Notes under the pieces: generated by a model
Seen by the model: the letters and a program-made list of their open reading frames with translations, nothing else
The model's database searches: none
Told to the model about the DNA's origin: nothing
In this document: in pieces, positions 22,742 to 33,821 of the stretch
How the letters are laid out: each line of letters opens with the position of its first letter
Position numbering within the stretch: position 1 is the stretch's first letter
Assembly (NCBI GenBank): GCA_025531455.1
Contig: JAMYHL010000029.1
Location: 372,001-436,000 of the forward strand
Length of the DNA stretch: 64,000 nucleotides
Reading direction: 5' to 3'
From: Apiotrichum sp. Y4204
Lineage: Eukaryota; Basidiomycota; Tremellomycetes; Trichosporonales; Trichosporonaceae
Program-made: the position numbers and the translations under genes

Positions 22742-24298
22742 ACGGAGCAAGTGTAGAGGCTCGCGAAACGGCGAGGTGACATGGCCCCCGGACGATACCC
22801 AGCCGAGCACCGGAGATTGCCGTGCCGAGTGCGCGAGGGCCGTGCGGCGTCTTGGAAGTACGGCTGGACGAGCACGGCCACCTGGGTGCTCGAGCGTGTG
22901 GGGACGAACAGGTGGGGGAAAGAAGCGACTGGCTGTTGGCTGCTGTGGAGCGAGCCAGTCGCTGGACCAGCCATATGAGGTTGGCCTGTAGTGTACAACG
23001 TTGAATCCATTACACATTATGCATGACCTAGCATTGCGAATAGCTTGGTAGAATGGAGAGGTGGCAAACAGCTGGCACAATTTAGTAGGCACTGCAGTCT
23101 GCGTCTGTCGATCACTGGCTGTTGCCGCGGCTGAAGAGAGGCTGGGGGGCATATGGGGAGGGTGGCGTGAGTTGGCTACAAGGCTACAATGTCTGTCGAT
23201 CTCGATATGTGTCATTGCAAGAATGCTGGTGGGGGCCGGACTTGGCCGTTACGTGGGCTGTGTGGTCTGTGGGCAGTTAGCTGGTAGTAGGGACCCGAGA
23301 TCCCGAGTACATTATTAATGAGCATGAGCATGTGAGCATGTGACAGCTAGCCCCTAGGCAGCTGGTGGGTGGCGTGGTGGTTTATATGAGATTGAGAATG
23401 TATGATGGATCCTGTTCCCCCACAGAGTTTGATAGATAAAAATAATGTGGGGCATCCGGCCGACGTTGGCCGCAGAGCAAAGACAAATGAAGCAATGAAG
23501 CAATCCAATGGGCAGGGTAAAGCAAAAGCGCGAGATGAGATGGAGATGTCATTCACAGCTCCGGGCCGAAGTGGAGTGGACAGGAGGGAACAGAGCTGCT
23601 CCTCTGCATTTCCAGGACATTGTTGTTCCAGACTCTTTGCGATCTTGCGAGCTGTGGGGCAGCCGTTGTGGAGGCGACCAAGCGCTGGTTGTATCCCATG
23701 GATCCATGGATCCATGCCTCCATCTGCCCTCGGAAGTGGTCACCTGGTAGATTGGACTGGGGCGGTGGCGCTCCCTGTTTCCCCATGTCGTGCGTCGTGA
23801 GCAGCGCAAAGGCGGTGGCGAGCACAGTCTGGATGCACAACGACTGGTATCTACAGCAGGGGATGCCGTATGTACTGCTAGCAGTATGCATGCGATTGCA
23901 ATAATGGCGGGAACAACAACATTCGAGGCACCGATACCGAGATACAGATACGCACGGGGGTGTGTGTGGGTTGGTCGTTCCCCTCCTGGTTTGCCCGGTT
24001 GCCGCCCCAGTCGTTCATTTGTTGCTCTTTGTCCCCACTCGGCATCCATTCCACTCCTCATCATCAGCATCATCATCCTCCTCCTCCTCTCGTTCTTGCT
24101 TTCCTCCCTCATCCTCATTTCACAACTCAACAACCTACTCGCGTCCTCACCATCATTGCCATCATCACCACCATCTCACTCACACACCCCGCACCACTCG
24201 TTCTCCCTTCGCGGCCGGCGTCTACACTCCCACCGCCCGTCGCCATTGCCACCGCCTCTCCTCCCACCATGCCTTCGCGCCGCTAGCCAACTCTCACA
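22742..24298. other. Intergenic region RPB2 to NEM1
   Basis: No gene is supported in 1.56 kb. It holds short tandem words (GAGCATGTGAGCATGTGA around 23320-23345, ATGGATCC copies around 23697-23715). A pyrimidine-rich leader-like stretch (about 24000-24290) runs up to the NEM1 start. Confidence 0.5.
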
Positions 24299-26413
24299 AT
24301 GAACACGCTAACGCGCGTCGACACGTTCTTCGCCCAGCTTGGGCAGGCGTCGCCGGCCACCGCGCCGGCCGCGTCGCCCCCTTACACGCCCCCACTCGTC
24401 GTCACCCCACCGGCAGTCTCGGCGTCCTCCTCGGCAGTCAACCTCCCCTCCCTCGGCTCTACCACTACCCCTGCCCCCGGCATCGTTCGCCGCCTCTCCA
24501 ACCTCCCGCCGCGCAGAAGGAGACGCCGCCGCCACGCAACGAGCAGCAGCATCAAGCTTCCCCCGCCCACGACCCCGCTCCTCGTGCGCATCGCCCTCGC
24601 GCTCTGGAGCATCCTCCTCAGCTTCTGGCGGTCGCTCGTCGGCGACACACGCGCCGTCCGCGACCGCCGGCGGTCAGGCTCCAAGCTTCTCGCCGTCGAG
24701 AACTCCACGCCCACCACTCCGTCGTCGGGTATCCCGGGGATCTCTGGAATTCCGCTCGGGGAGTCATTACCGCCGCATGCCCAGAGTGCGATCGGGGATG
24801 CCGTCAGCGCGAGCAGCGACGAGGGCTCGGCGTCAGAGCTCGAGCCGTCCGACCGCGAGTGGGTCGACCCCGTCACCCGCGCAGCACCTGAGGCCGAGGC
24901 AGTGGATGCGCCGGCGGATAACGAGTTCCAGTCCCGCAACCCGGCCGATGCGACGTTTTCCTTTCGTCTGCGCTCGGCGCGCAACAAGGAGACCATCTCG
25001 ATCACGGGCTCAATGGACGTCCCCGCAGATGACGAGCAGCGGGAGAAGGACCAAATTGTCGCCTCGCCCGCGTTCGCCCCGCTCGCGCGCCGCCCCTCAC
25101 CCCAGTCCATACTCCAGCCCCGCCGCCGCCTACTTCCCAACCCGCTGGCCACTTCCCTGCTCGACCCCTCTGTCCCGGCTGTCCCGCACCGCAGCGTCAC
25201 GCCCAGCATCATCCCCCAGCCCCGCCTGCACCAGAACCCGTTCCATCTCCAGAAGACGCTCATCCTTGACCTCGACGAAACCCTTATTCACTCGACCTCG
25301 CGCCCGATTGGCTCGGCCCACGCAGGCGGCGGCATGCTCGGCCTCGGCTCCGGTCTCTTTGGCGGCGGACGCAGGCGCCGCGGAGAGGGCCACACCGTCG
25401 AGGTCGTCCTCAACGGCCGCTCGACGACATATCACGTGTATAAGCGTCCATATGTTGACTTCTTCCTCAAGAAGGTGAGTCTGAGCAGAAAGCAGGATTG
25501 GGACTGGGACGAACAACAACATTCGTGCGGCGGCCAAACATGCGCGTTTCGCGCCGCTGGCTTGCGGCGGCGCTTCAGGATATCCTTTTTCCCACGGCGT
25601 CCACCCCCAAACCTCGCCCCCCCCCGTCTCCAGACCAATCCCACGTTCCTCCCGACGCCGCTGACGTTGCAGGTCGCATCATGGTACACGTTAGTGATTT
25701 TTACCGCCTCGATGCCCGAGTACGCCGACCCCGTTATCGACTGGCTCGACAACGGGCGCGGCCTGTTCGCCAAGCGCCTCTACCGCGAGAGCTGCTACCT
25801 CCAACCGAACGGGAGCTACATCAAAGATCTGGCGGATGTCGAGCCAGACTTGAGTAAAGTGTGCTTCATGGACAACTCGCCAATCTCCTACTCCTGGAAC
25901 AAGGGTGAGTGCATAGGATGGAGTGGAGATGGGCCGCAGCACGGGCGGTAGAGCCCGCGGCGGCGGCCGGCCCCAAAAGTTCGGCGTGGAGCGGCCGGCG
26001 CGATTTCGTTAAGGTTTCCGGTCCGGGTCGCCCATGAGGTCCACTGTCCGGAATAGCGCAACACCTGCTGGCGACAGTATCTACGCGTCTGCATCGGTCG
26101 GCGACATCTGCATTGTTGCGGCCATCACATCGCCGCTGCAACGGATGCCGATGCACAGTGGCGTGCGACCGCGTCGCTGCACGTTGCTGACAAGGATGCG
26201 GGCATATCCGGCGCTAGCCGACTGTGAAACGGCCCATCTCCCTCGCATCCATCCATCCTCAGAAATCCACTGACAGCAGCCAACGCGCTCCCCATCGAGG
26301 GCTGGACGTCGGACCCCAACGACGAGGCGCTCCTCCACAGCATACCCGTGCTCGACTCGCTGCGCTTCGTCACGGACGTAAGGCACATTCTTGGCATTCG
26401 GGGGTTTACATAG
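24299..26413 (+). CDS. NEM1: Nem1-like nuclear-envelope phosphatase (HAD/CTD-phosphatase fold)
   Basis: Three exons: 24299-25474, 25673-25904 and 26280-26413, 513 aa. Nem1 with Spo7 dephosphorylates the phosphatidate phosphatase Pah1 at the nuclear/ER membrane and so controls lipid synthesis. A membrane segment (about 99-118, LLVRIALALWSILLSFWRSL) follows an Arg run. The catalytic domain begins near residue 315 with LILDLDETLIHST (DxDxT nucleophile) and continues with YVDFFLKK, SWYTLVIFTASMPEYADPVID, KVCFMDNSPISYSWN and the ending VTDVRHILGIRGFT. The 198-nt intron 1 is a multiple of three with no stop, so retention would insert 66 residues. Intron 2 (375 nt) ends in a tandem NAGNAG acceptor (26276/26279), which would add or omit one Ala. 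Confidence 0.9.
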
Positions 26414-26712
26414 CAGAGAGCAGATACAACACAGATCAAGCGCACGCGCACATGTATGATAGGCAGTTACAGGAACAGTCGGACGTGTCGCGCGAGGCAG
26501 GACTCTGATTCTCACCCTCGTACTGAACTGAAAGAAACAAACGACCCATGCTCGTGAGGCATCGTTACATCAACATTGGCGCGGTACACTACACAAAAGA
26601 CGTACACGCTCCGTACAAGCTGCTAACCGGGGCACAAAATCCAAGCCGACCAAGCCCAACCAAGCCCACGCCCAATGCAAGCCGAATCCAACTCCCAAAT
26701 GCAAGTCCTGTC
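26414..26712. other. Convergent 3' region NEM1 / CUE2
   Basis: The 299 bp between two facing stop codons hold no ORF of interest. The right half contains short direct repeats of AAGCC/CCAAGC words. Confidence 0.5.
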
Positions 26713-28945
26713 CTATCTCCCCTTGACGACGACATAGCCCTCGGCACGATCAACCCGCCACCCGGCCTCGGCGAGCGCGCGCGCAACAGCGGGACCGAGG
26801 ACGCCGCGCTGGCCGGCCGAATGTCTTCCTCGGCCAGTGACGATCGTGAGGGGCTTGCTCCCCTCTCCGGCAAGTTTTGCGGCCTCGACAGCGGCCCACC
26901 ACCGCCCAGCCGTCTCCAGCGCGAGGGTCACCGCCTGCTCGACCGTCGCGTAGTGCAGATCCACCGTGTGTCCATTACGCGCCATCTGCGAGTCGACGAC
27001 TATACGCGCGCCGCGCAGCTCCCACTCCCTCGCGGCGTCACCTGCCTCGCGCGCCCGTGCGGCATAGTGCGCCGCCACCGAGCCCTTCAGATCCCGCCGC
27101 CCGGTCTTGAAGTGCGCGCTGGCCGAGCGGATCGCCGCCTCACGCCGGCGCCAGGCCGCGTTACTGTGCGCGTAACACTGTTCGATTGAGGGTCCGGGTC
27201 CGTTGGAGCCGACCGCGAGGCGCTGTGCGGCGTTCAACGCTCCCGGACGCTGGTCGTGCGGGAGCATGCCACGGGCATAAGCCGGGATGCTCGCCGCGAG
27301 CGGGTGCGCATCGCGCCGCCCCTCCCGTCGCACATTCGTCGCAACAGTTTGCCACGGTACCTGTGCTTTGCTGCTCGAGGGCGTTATCCAGTGGTTCCGT
27401 GGGATGAAGTCGGCGCCGGTGGCGGACGTCAGCCCGCCGTTTATCGGCTTTGAGCCAGGGACGACGCGCGGTGCCGTGGCGCGTTTCTTTGGATCCTCGG
27501 ATTTCGGGCGCGTCAGCCGGTTGGGATTCGTTACGCGGGTAGAGGTGACGGGAGTGGTGGTTGGTACTGTGGCTGTGGATGTGGCGGTCGACGTTGAGGG
27601 CAATGACGGGGCACGCTGCGGCAGCGCCCTCTCCAGCTCATACAGCTGGTCGAACGGATCGCGCGCATTCTGCTTCGCGGCCTCGTAGTCCGGCCACCAA
27701 GTCAGATCGGAGAGCACATCCATGAGGTCCATCGCGACGCCGACGTCGCCCTCCGCCGCGCGGAGGCATATCTCGAGGGGGTGGCCGGCGTCGTCGTACA
27801 GTCCGTATCCGTAGATATCCTCCACTATGGATGCCGCCTCGTCGGGCAGCGAGTCGATACGTGCCGAGGCGGCAACCGCCTCCAGTGACGCGAGGACGGC
27901 CTCGTGTGCGCACTGATAATCTGGCGAGTGGAGGAAGGTGGTGAAAAATCCGGCCTGTGCGCGGGGGAGGAGCTCGGAAAGGTGTTCTGCCAGCGAGGCA
28001 AACGCGGACCACACGTCAGAGGAGGGAAGCACGGGTATTGCCGGTGTACGTGATCCGGAGCCCGAGGGGGAGCCAGACCGCGACGCCACGGGTGTGCGGC
28101 GCTGCATCGTGTCGACTAACGGCACGGTCAACTTGGCCTTGGGTTTCGTTTTTTTGCGGCGGCCGCGCGTGACGGGCGTCATCTCCTCCTCCTTCTCCTC
28201 CGGCTGCTCGCCGGGCCACATTCCCGTACGCTCCACGCCTTGAATCAGCTCGACGGAGAGCAGATGGTCGATTGCCGCGTCCAGGCTCGGCTCGGACGCG
28301 AGCGCGTCGTCGATCGCCTCCTTGGATCTGTCATTAGCTGCTGGAAGAACTGTCTCGGCTCAGCACTCACAGTCCAGGAAAGAAGGACACGAGAAGCTCG
28401 TGCTCGGTCTGCGGCGAGTCCTCGTCCGAAAAAGAGCTCGGCGGCGAGGTGGACGTGGACGTGATCGTCGTCCCGGTGCGAAGCCCCATGCTAAGACTGG
28501 AGACGGGTCCCGACACGTCCGTCTCGTACGTCTCCAGCGTCTCAAGTGTCTCGTATGTCTCAAACTGCTCGGATCTCTCGTACACGGCGGAACTAAGCTG
28601 CGGACTCGACGGAACCGGCGCCTGCTCGTCCGGCACGCTCGTCGCCTCGAGAATGCCGAGCTGGTCTCGTATACTCTCGACATGACGGCCGAGTGTGCCC
28701 GGGTCGTAGTCCAACAAGAGGGCGTGGATAAGCGACGGGTCAATAAGAGGATATTCCACCTGGTGTTAGTGCTTGCATGAGGAATAACGTACGGCAAGCA
28801 TGGACGCGAGGACGGTAGGGTCGACTACCTCGTCCTGCGGCGAGTCCGAGTGCGACTGCCGCCTCAGTGGTGGCGGAGACGGCGGTCTCGACGGCGCGCG
28901 CGACACTGGGGCGGTGCGCGCCCCGCCGCGTTTCTTCTTCCCCAT
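26713..28945 (-). CDS. CUE2: CUE/SMR-domain endonuclease, Cue2-like (no-go decay)
   Basis: Three exons: 28793-28945, 28371-28759 and 26713-28327, 718 aa. Yeast Cue2 binds ubiquitinated collided ribosomes and cleaves the mRNA in the A site. The N terminus has a CUE-like helix bundle (about 42-90, DPTVLASMLAVEYPLIDPSL) and a second one spanning intron 2 (about 172-212, SKEAIDDALASEPSLDAAID). A Ser/Thr-rich linker follows. DUF1771 occupies about 565-625 (YAHSNAAWRRREAAIRSASA), and the SMR domain about 633-718, with the DLH motif at 637-639 and TGRGRHS at 678-684. The start ATG precedes a Lys/Arg-rich stretch. Intron 1 is only 33 nt, with a CTAAC branch point. The CUE-CUE-DUF1771-SMR order is diagnostic; activity is inferred. 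Confidence 0.88.
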
Positions 28946-29516
28946 TTATGGTTCGGGATGTGGATGTGGGGGATGGGGATAGCTGGGCAGTGGTAAGCTG
29001 CGGCCGTCGGAGTATGACGTGAGCGGCGGCGAGGGGGGAAGAGGGTCTATCGCGAGGAGAGAACAAGCGCGCGGGCTCATTCCAGCTGTACTGGTGGAAA
29101 TGTGGAGCACGCCTGAGTCGTGGGGTGCGTGGGTGTTGTTGGTGTCGGTAGTGTTGTGTTGCGTGGTGAACAGTCGGGAAAAGACAAGAAATGAGGAAGA
29201 AAATCAAAAGTCGCGACTTGACACACACTCGACAAGGACGAACAAGAGCTCGAAAGGACGCGCCAAGAAGAGCATGAGGCGGATTAGGAAAATAGATTAC
29301 TATCTATGAAGGACCCTTGATTACGCCGACTTTCCTTCCCTAATAGCTATTCCTAATTTTCCATCCCTCCGTTAATCACGTGACATTTTTCTTGCCACCC
29401 AGAATTTTGAAAGACCCCCACCACACGAGAGGAGTGATGCGCTCAACGCGCTCGATTGCTCTCGCCAACACATCATTCACTCACATCTCACCCACCCCCA
29501 ACACTACACGACCACC
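28946..29516. promoter_or_regulatory. Divergent promoter CUE2 / ENP1 with TCACGTGAC site
   Basis: The 571 bp between head-to-head start codons hold no gene. A TCACGTGAC element (CACGTG at 29377-29382) sits about 135 bp upstream of ENP1, in an AT-rich patch. Confidence 0.5.
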
Positions 29517-30933
29517 ATGCCCAAGGTGACCAAGGCGAGCAAGCAGCGGCACGACCCGCTGCACGTCGAGCTTGCGGCGGACGAGAGCGTGCGGCGCTTC
29601 GGGCGCGTGACCGCGAGCGGGAAGCGGAAAAAGGCAAAGCAGGAGGACGAGGAGGAGGAGGGTGTGAGTGTGCTGGTGCCGACAAGCAAACGCTTTAAGA
29701 AATTACTAACACGTCTAGCGCGGTGAAGATGCCCGCATGTCGCGCAAGATTCTGGACCTCGCGCGCGAGCAGCAGGAGGAGGTCTCCCGCGAGCTGGGCG
29801 ACGACTCGGAGTGGGAGGACGACGAGGAGGATGCGGGGCCTGTATCCCGTGCGGCGATCGAGTCTGATGACGAGGAGGAGATGGAGGAGGGGGACATTTC
29901 GGGCGGGGAGGAGGAGGCGGAGCTCGCGATCGACCCGGCGGACCACGCGACGCTCGACGCGCTCAACACTGAAGGTCAGGGCAAGACCCTCGCAGACCTC
30001 ATCTTCGCCAAGATGGAGAGCGGGCAGATGGAGGAGGTCGAGGACGACGGACCCCCGGACCCCAGGAAGGGCCTCAACCCCAAGGTCGTCGAGGTGTACA
30101 CCAAGTGAGTGACTGACAAGTTGCGCGATGCGCCTCAATTGCTCACACACAGGGTCGGATACCTCCTCTCGCGGTACAAGAGCGGCCCGCTCCCGAAAGC
30201 GCTCAAGATCCTCCCCTCGCTTCCGCACTGGGCGCAGCTGCTCGCCCTGACCGAGCCGGTGCGGTGGACCCCGCACGCAACGTACGCGTGCACAAAAATC
30301 TTCATCTCGAACCTCAAGCCATCCGAGGCGCGCGTGTACCTCGAAGGCGTGCTGCTTGACCGGGTGCGCGAGTCGATGCGCGAAAACAACGGCAAGCTCA
30401 ATGTACACCTGTACGAGGCGCTCAAGAAGGCGCTCTACAAGCCCGCCGCGTTCTTCAAGGGCATCCTCTTCCCCCTGTGCGAGAGCGGCTGCTCGCTCAA
30501 AGAGGCCGCCGTCGTCGGCTCGGTCCTCACAAAGGTCTCCGTCCCTGTCCTCCACTCGGCCGCCGCCCTCCTCCGCCTCGCCTCGATGGACTATGCGGGC
30601 CCGAACTCGCTCTTTATCCGTATCCTCCTCGACAAGAAGTATGCGCTGCCGTACAAGGTCGTCGATGCGCTCGTCTTCCACTTTATCCGTCTGGCCAACT
30701 CGCCGCGCTCCCGGGACGGCGAGGACAAGCTCCCCGTCCTTTGGCACCAGGCGCACCTCGTCTTTGTGCAGCGCTACGGCTCAGACTTGACCGCCGACCA
30801 GAAGGACGCGCTCCTCGACGTCATCCGCGTACGCCCCCACCCGACCATCTCGCAGGAGATCCGCCGCGAAATCGTCAACTCGGTCGAGCGCGGCGCCCCC
30901 CGCATCGATGCGTCCGGCGATGTCGCTATGTAG
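29517..30933 (+). CDS. ENP1: Bystin, 40S ribosome-biogenesis factor
   Basis: Three exons: 29517-29663, 29719-30104 and 30153-30933, 437 aa. Enp1/bystin is a nucleolar-to-cytoplasmic assembly factor of pre-40S particles. The basic N terminus MPKVTKASKQRHDPLHVELA and an acidic region precede the bystin domain. Its conserved blocks are VGYLLSRYKSGPLPKALKIL, LPHWAQLLALTEPVRWTPHA, ARVYLEGVLLDRVRESM, KLNVHLYEALKKALYKPAAF, GSVLTKVSVPVLHSAAAL and FIRILLDKKYALPYKVVDAL. The first donor is GTGAGT at 29664, chosen over the overlapping GTGTGA for frame. Length matches fungal orthologues. Confidence 0.95.
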
Positions 30934-31592
30934 GGCCCAGGTTGTGTATAGATTGGTATTATGGATTTCATGTAGGATAGCGGCCGGGGGGCGACCAGCG
31001 ATATGGTCCTATTGGAAGAGGAGGAAATCGTGCCTAGCTGCTGTGTGAAGAACGGGAATAAGAAGAGCGACGATGACGAGACGGAGAAGACGAGATCGAC
31101 GAGAACGGTGAGGATATGCCACGCGCTACCGCCTTAGCAGCAAATCCGCCAACCCAGGTTTCAAGATATGTCCTTGGTTGTTGAAAGTCATCAAGTACCT
31201 CGTGCCACATTACTCACCGAGCCGAGCTGAGTGACCCATATCCTGCTCCGTTGGCATCTATAAGCCAAGCAAAGAATATTCTACAGCCACGCATGGGCGC
31301 CTTTATGCGCAAGACTTCTAGCCAGAGAGACGGCAAATCAGATGTAGCACCTGGGGTCTCTTCAGCTGGTTTAGGGGAACCTCTGTCCTCCCTAGCGAGC
31401 AGGCCTCTGTATGAATGTTGTAAATACTGAGAGGCAACAAATGGTCTGTAATACCGATGGTCACCCAGCCTTGGAGCTCTGTGAGGTTCAACGTGCAATA
31501 CAACTGCCTAGATTTGTGGTATACCGTTTGATGCGCGACCAATATTTCTCAACGACTGTAAAGGTACACAAGATACATACATCTATACAACA
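30934..31592. other. Convergent 3' region ENP1 / Atos-like gene
   Basis: No gene is supported in these 659 bp; the ORFs are short and lack splice signals. It is presumably the two 3' UTRs plus spacer. Confidence 0.5.
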
Positions 31593-33023
31593 CTACCTAA
31601 ACTCCATAGCGCGCAAGCGCTCGCTAAGCTCCCTCTCCGCCCTGGACCCTCTCCGCCGGCGATTATCCGCGACAGACGGGGGGCGCGACGCCACAGACGG
31701 CGGGCGTGGCGTGGGCACGTCGTCAAAGTGCCTCGGCGTCGGGGAGAGGAGTGCGCTCGCAAGACTGGCACCCAGCGCTGGCGGGGTTGCGGCGCGGTCC
31801 TCGTCTCGCGGGTCGAGGGCGGAGAGTAAGCTTCGCGGACTTGCGACGGCTGCGGGCGTGCGTGGCCTTTCGCGCGAGGGGGAGAAACCGCGGACCGGGG
31901 CGCGGTGGCTGCGGCGCACGCGGGTCCAGTCCTCGACATCGATCGCGGCGGGAGGGACCGTCTCGTCTGCGCGCTCGGTGCGCTGTGCGTCGAGCTCGGG
32001 CGCGCGGGAGGCGAATACGAGCTTGATGGTGCGTGCGACGTAGAATGCGCGGTCGCTGCCGTCCGTGCCGTCCGGGACGCACAGGAACTGCAGCTGGGCG
32101 GCGTAGCGCAGGCTCTCGCCGCCTTTTGGGCTTGACGATGCAGCATATGTCCTCTCACGGGCCAGAAGGCGGCCACCGATCGGCAGAGAGCGAAGGTCGT
32201 ATGGGATCACAAAGACCTTCAGCGGGCCGGTGGCGGTGCGTACCAGGAGCTGCAGCTGGCCAACTGGCGGGACCCGGTATCCTGGATACGGGGGTGGCGG
32301 CCCGAGTGGAGCGAGCGGGGAAGAGGAGGGTGATGGTGGAGATGCAGATCCAGACTTAGATGTTAGCGGAAATGCGGTTGAAGATGTAGATGCGGATATC
32401 GAGGCTGTTGAGGACGACGAGCTCGACGCCGGCGGAGATCCTCGTGCGTCTTTTGCTCCGAATGACGGACTCCGCGGCTTGGCCCCGCCGTACGCCTCGA
32501 AAAACCACCCCTCAATATCCACATCCGCCACCCAGGGGGTATTCACCCCGTCCGCGAGGTCGTAGTACGTTGCGCGGAACGGGATATCCAGCGGGGGCGG
32601 GGCGCGCACCGCCTGCGGCGTCGGGGGACATTTAGGGGAGGCGATTGCACGCAGGCGGAGAAAAAAGGCCGGCGCGCTGTGCGGCGCGTGCGCGCTCATC
32701 CGGGAATGAATGAGCGAGAGGGGGTAGCTACCGAGCAGAGGGTGCGAGCGGGAGAGGCCGGGAGACGAGGATGTGCCCGAGCCCGAGGCGACTGAGGCGG
32801 AACCTGACGCTCCGGAGTTTGATGCTGCTGCTCCTGGAGACGGGGGAGCGCGTCGGGGAACAGGAATCTTGATCTCGCCGTCTGCCGAGGTCCGCTGCCG
32901 GGGTTTTGCGCTTGGAGGCCATGGTGGCTTGGCGAGTGGCGACGAGCGGAGCGGCGAGGCTGGTGTTAGAGCGTGGAGTGAGATGTCTAGCTCACTGGAA
33001 TGCGGGGAGAGCGTTATCGTCAT
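31593..33023 (-). CDS. Atos-like protein (DUF4210 and chromosome-segregation-type domains)
   Basis: A single exon of 476 aa. A low-complexity Ser/Pro start leads to the block LLGSYPLSLIHSRMSAHAP with FFLRLRAIASPKCPPTP, matching the DUF4210 part of Atos/FAM214 proteins. IPFRATYYDLAD and PWVADVDIEGWFFEAYGG follow. The second conserved part is YRVPPVGQLQLLVRTATGPL, KVFVIPYDLRSLPIGGRLLA, LRYAAQLQFLCVP and AFYVARTIKLVFASR, close to the C-terminal region of animal Atos proteins. Animal Atos is a nuclear regulator; fungal copies are linked to meiosis by domain name only. The frame stays open upstream to a TTG at 33374, but the first ATG is at 33023, and the extra sequence looks like translated leader. 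Confidence 0.75.
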   Translation of the reverse strand: MTITLSPHSSELDISLHALTPASPLRSSPLAKPPWPPSAKPRQRTSADGEIKIPVPRRAPPSPGAAASNSGASGSASVASGSGTSSSPGLSRSHPLLGSYPLSLIHSRMSAHAPHSAPAFFLRLRAIASPKCPPTPQAVRAPPPLDIPFRATYYDLADGVNTPWVADVDIEGWFFEAYGGAKPRSPSFGAKDARGSPPASSSSSSTASISASTSSTAFPLTSKSGSASPPSPSSSPLAPLGPPPPYPGYRVPPVGQLQLLVRTATGPLKVFVIPYDLRSLPIGGRLLARERTYAASSSPKGGESLRYAAQLQFLCVPDGTDGSDRAFYVARTIKLVFASRAPELDAQRTERADETVPPAAIDVEDWTRVRRSHRAPVRGFSPSRERPRTPAAVASPRSLLSALDPRDEDRAATPPALGASLASALLSPTPRHFDDVPTPRPPSVASRPPSVADNRRRRGSRAERELSERLRAMEFR

Positions 33024-33821
33024 CCTGGCGCCGCTGAGCCGGGTAGCGAGAGGGAGGTTGAGAGAGATGGAGCTATAGAGCGATGGAGAGACGGTGGCGA
33101 TGGTGGTAACAGTTAGCTCGATGGACGGTATACTCTGGCTGTGCTTGTTGCTCGAGTCGATGCCGATTTGGGAGACAGGCGAATATGGACACCAAAGGTG
33201 GAGGGCAAGCCGGAAGTGGGTGGCGGTTGTGCGGCCCGGGCCGGGGGGTGCCAGGGAGGAAGGGGGGAGGTTTCGGACTGGGCGGAGGAGGCGTTGTAAC
33301 GTTGCGATCGCTGACCGGATGCGATAGCGAACCAACAATGGCAATGAAGGAAGCGATAGAGATGAAGAGTGCAATAGTGGGGAGGACGTAGATGGCCTCG
33401 CGATGGCTTTCTGTTAAAGGGCTACAGAAAGAGCCGTGCCAACCAAGGAAAAAAAAGCGATGGTGGAGCACACAACGACACAACTCTACTCGGAATCTCT
33501 TTGACGCTCAACGTCATTGTGCGTCCGTCGGAGAGTGGCGCCTGCGTGGTTATACGAGGCAGCTAGGCAGGTCTAGGCCCCGTCGAGCGGTGTACGCCGT
33601 ACACCGTGCGTTGCGCTTCGAGGTGCGTAAGCACGAACAATGCAGTGGCGTAGGGGAATTGCGTGCATATCCACAACAAGTAGAGATCCACAACAAGTAG
33701 AGGCATGCCCCACTCTTGACTGTCTGGTTCCAAGCCTCCACCTCCACACCCTCACGCGATCCACTCGAATCTACATCTCACATCCTCCTACCGCTGCCAT
33801 GCAAATGCATACTATACAACC
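33024..33821. other. Intergenic region upstream of the Atos-like gene, downstream of CBP4
   Basis: Both flanking genes read leftward. No gene is supported. The part nearest 33024 stays open in the Atos frame but has no ATG, so it is probably leader. A direct repeat of AGAGATCCACAACAAGT-type sequence lies around 33669-33700. Confidence 0.45.

Noticed and set aside
33024..33374. N-terminal extension of the Atos-like protein
   Set aside because: The frame is open but starts only at TTG; the first ATG is at 33023, and the extra residues do not look like protein-coding sequence.
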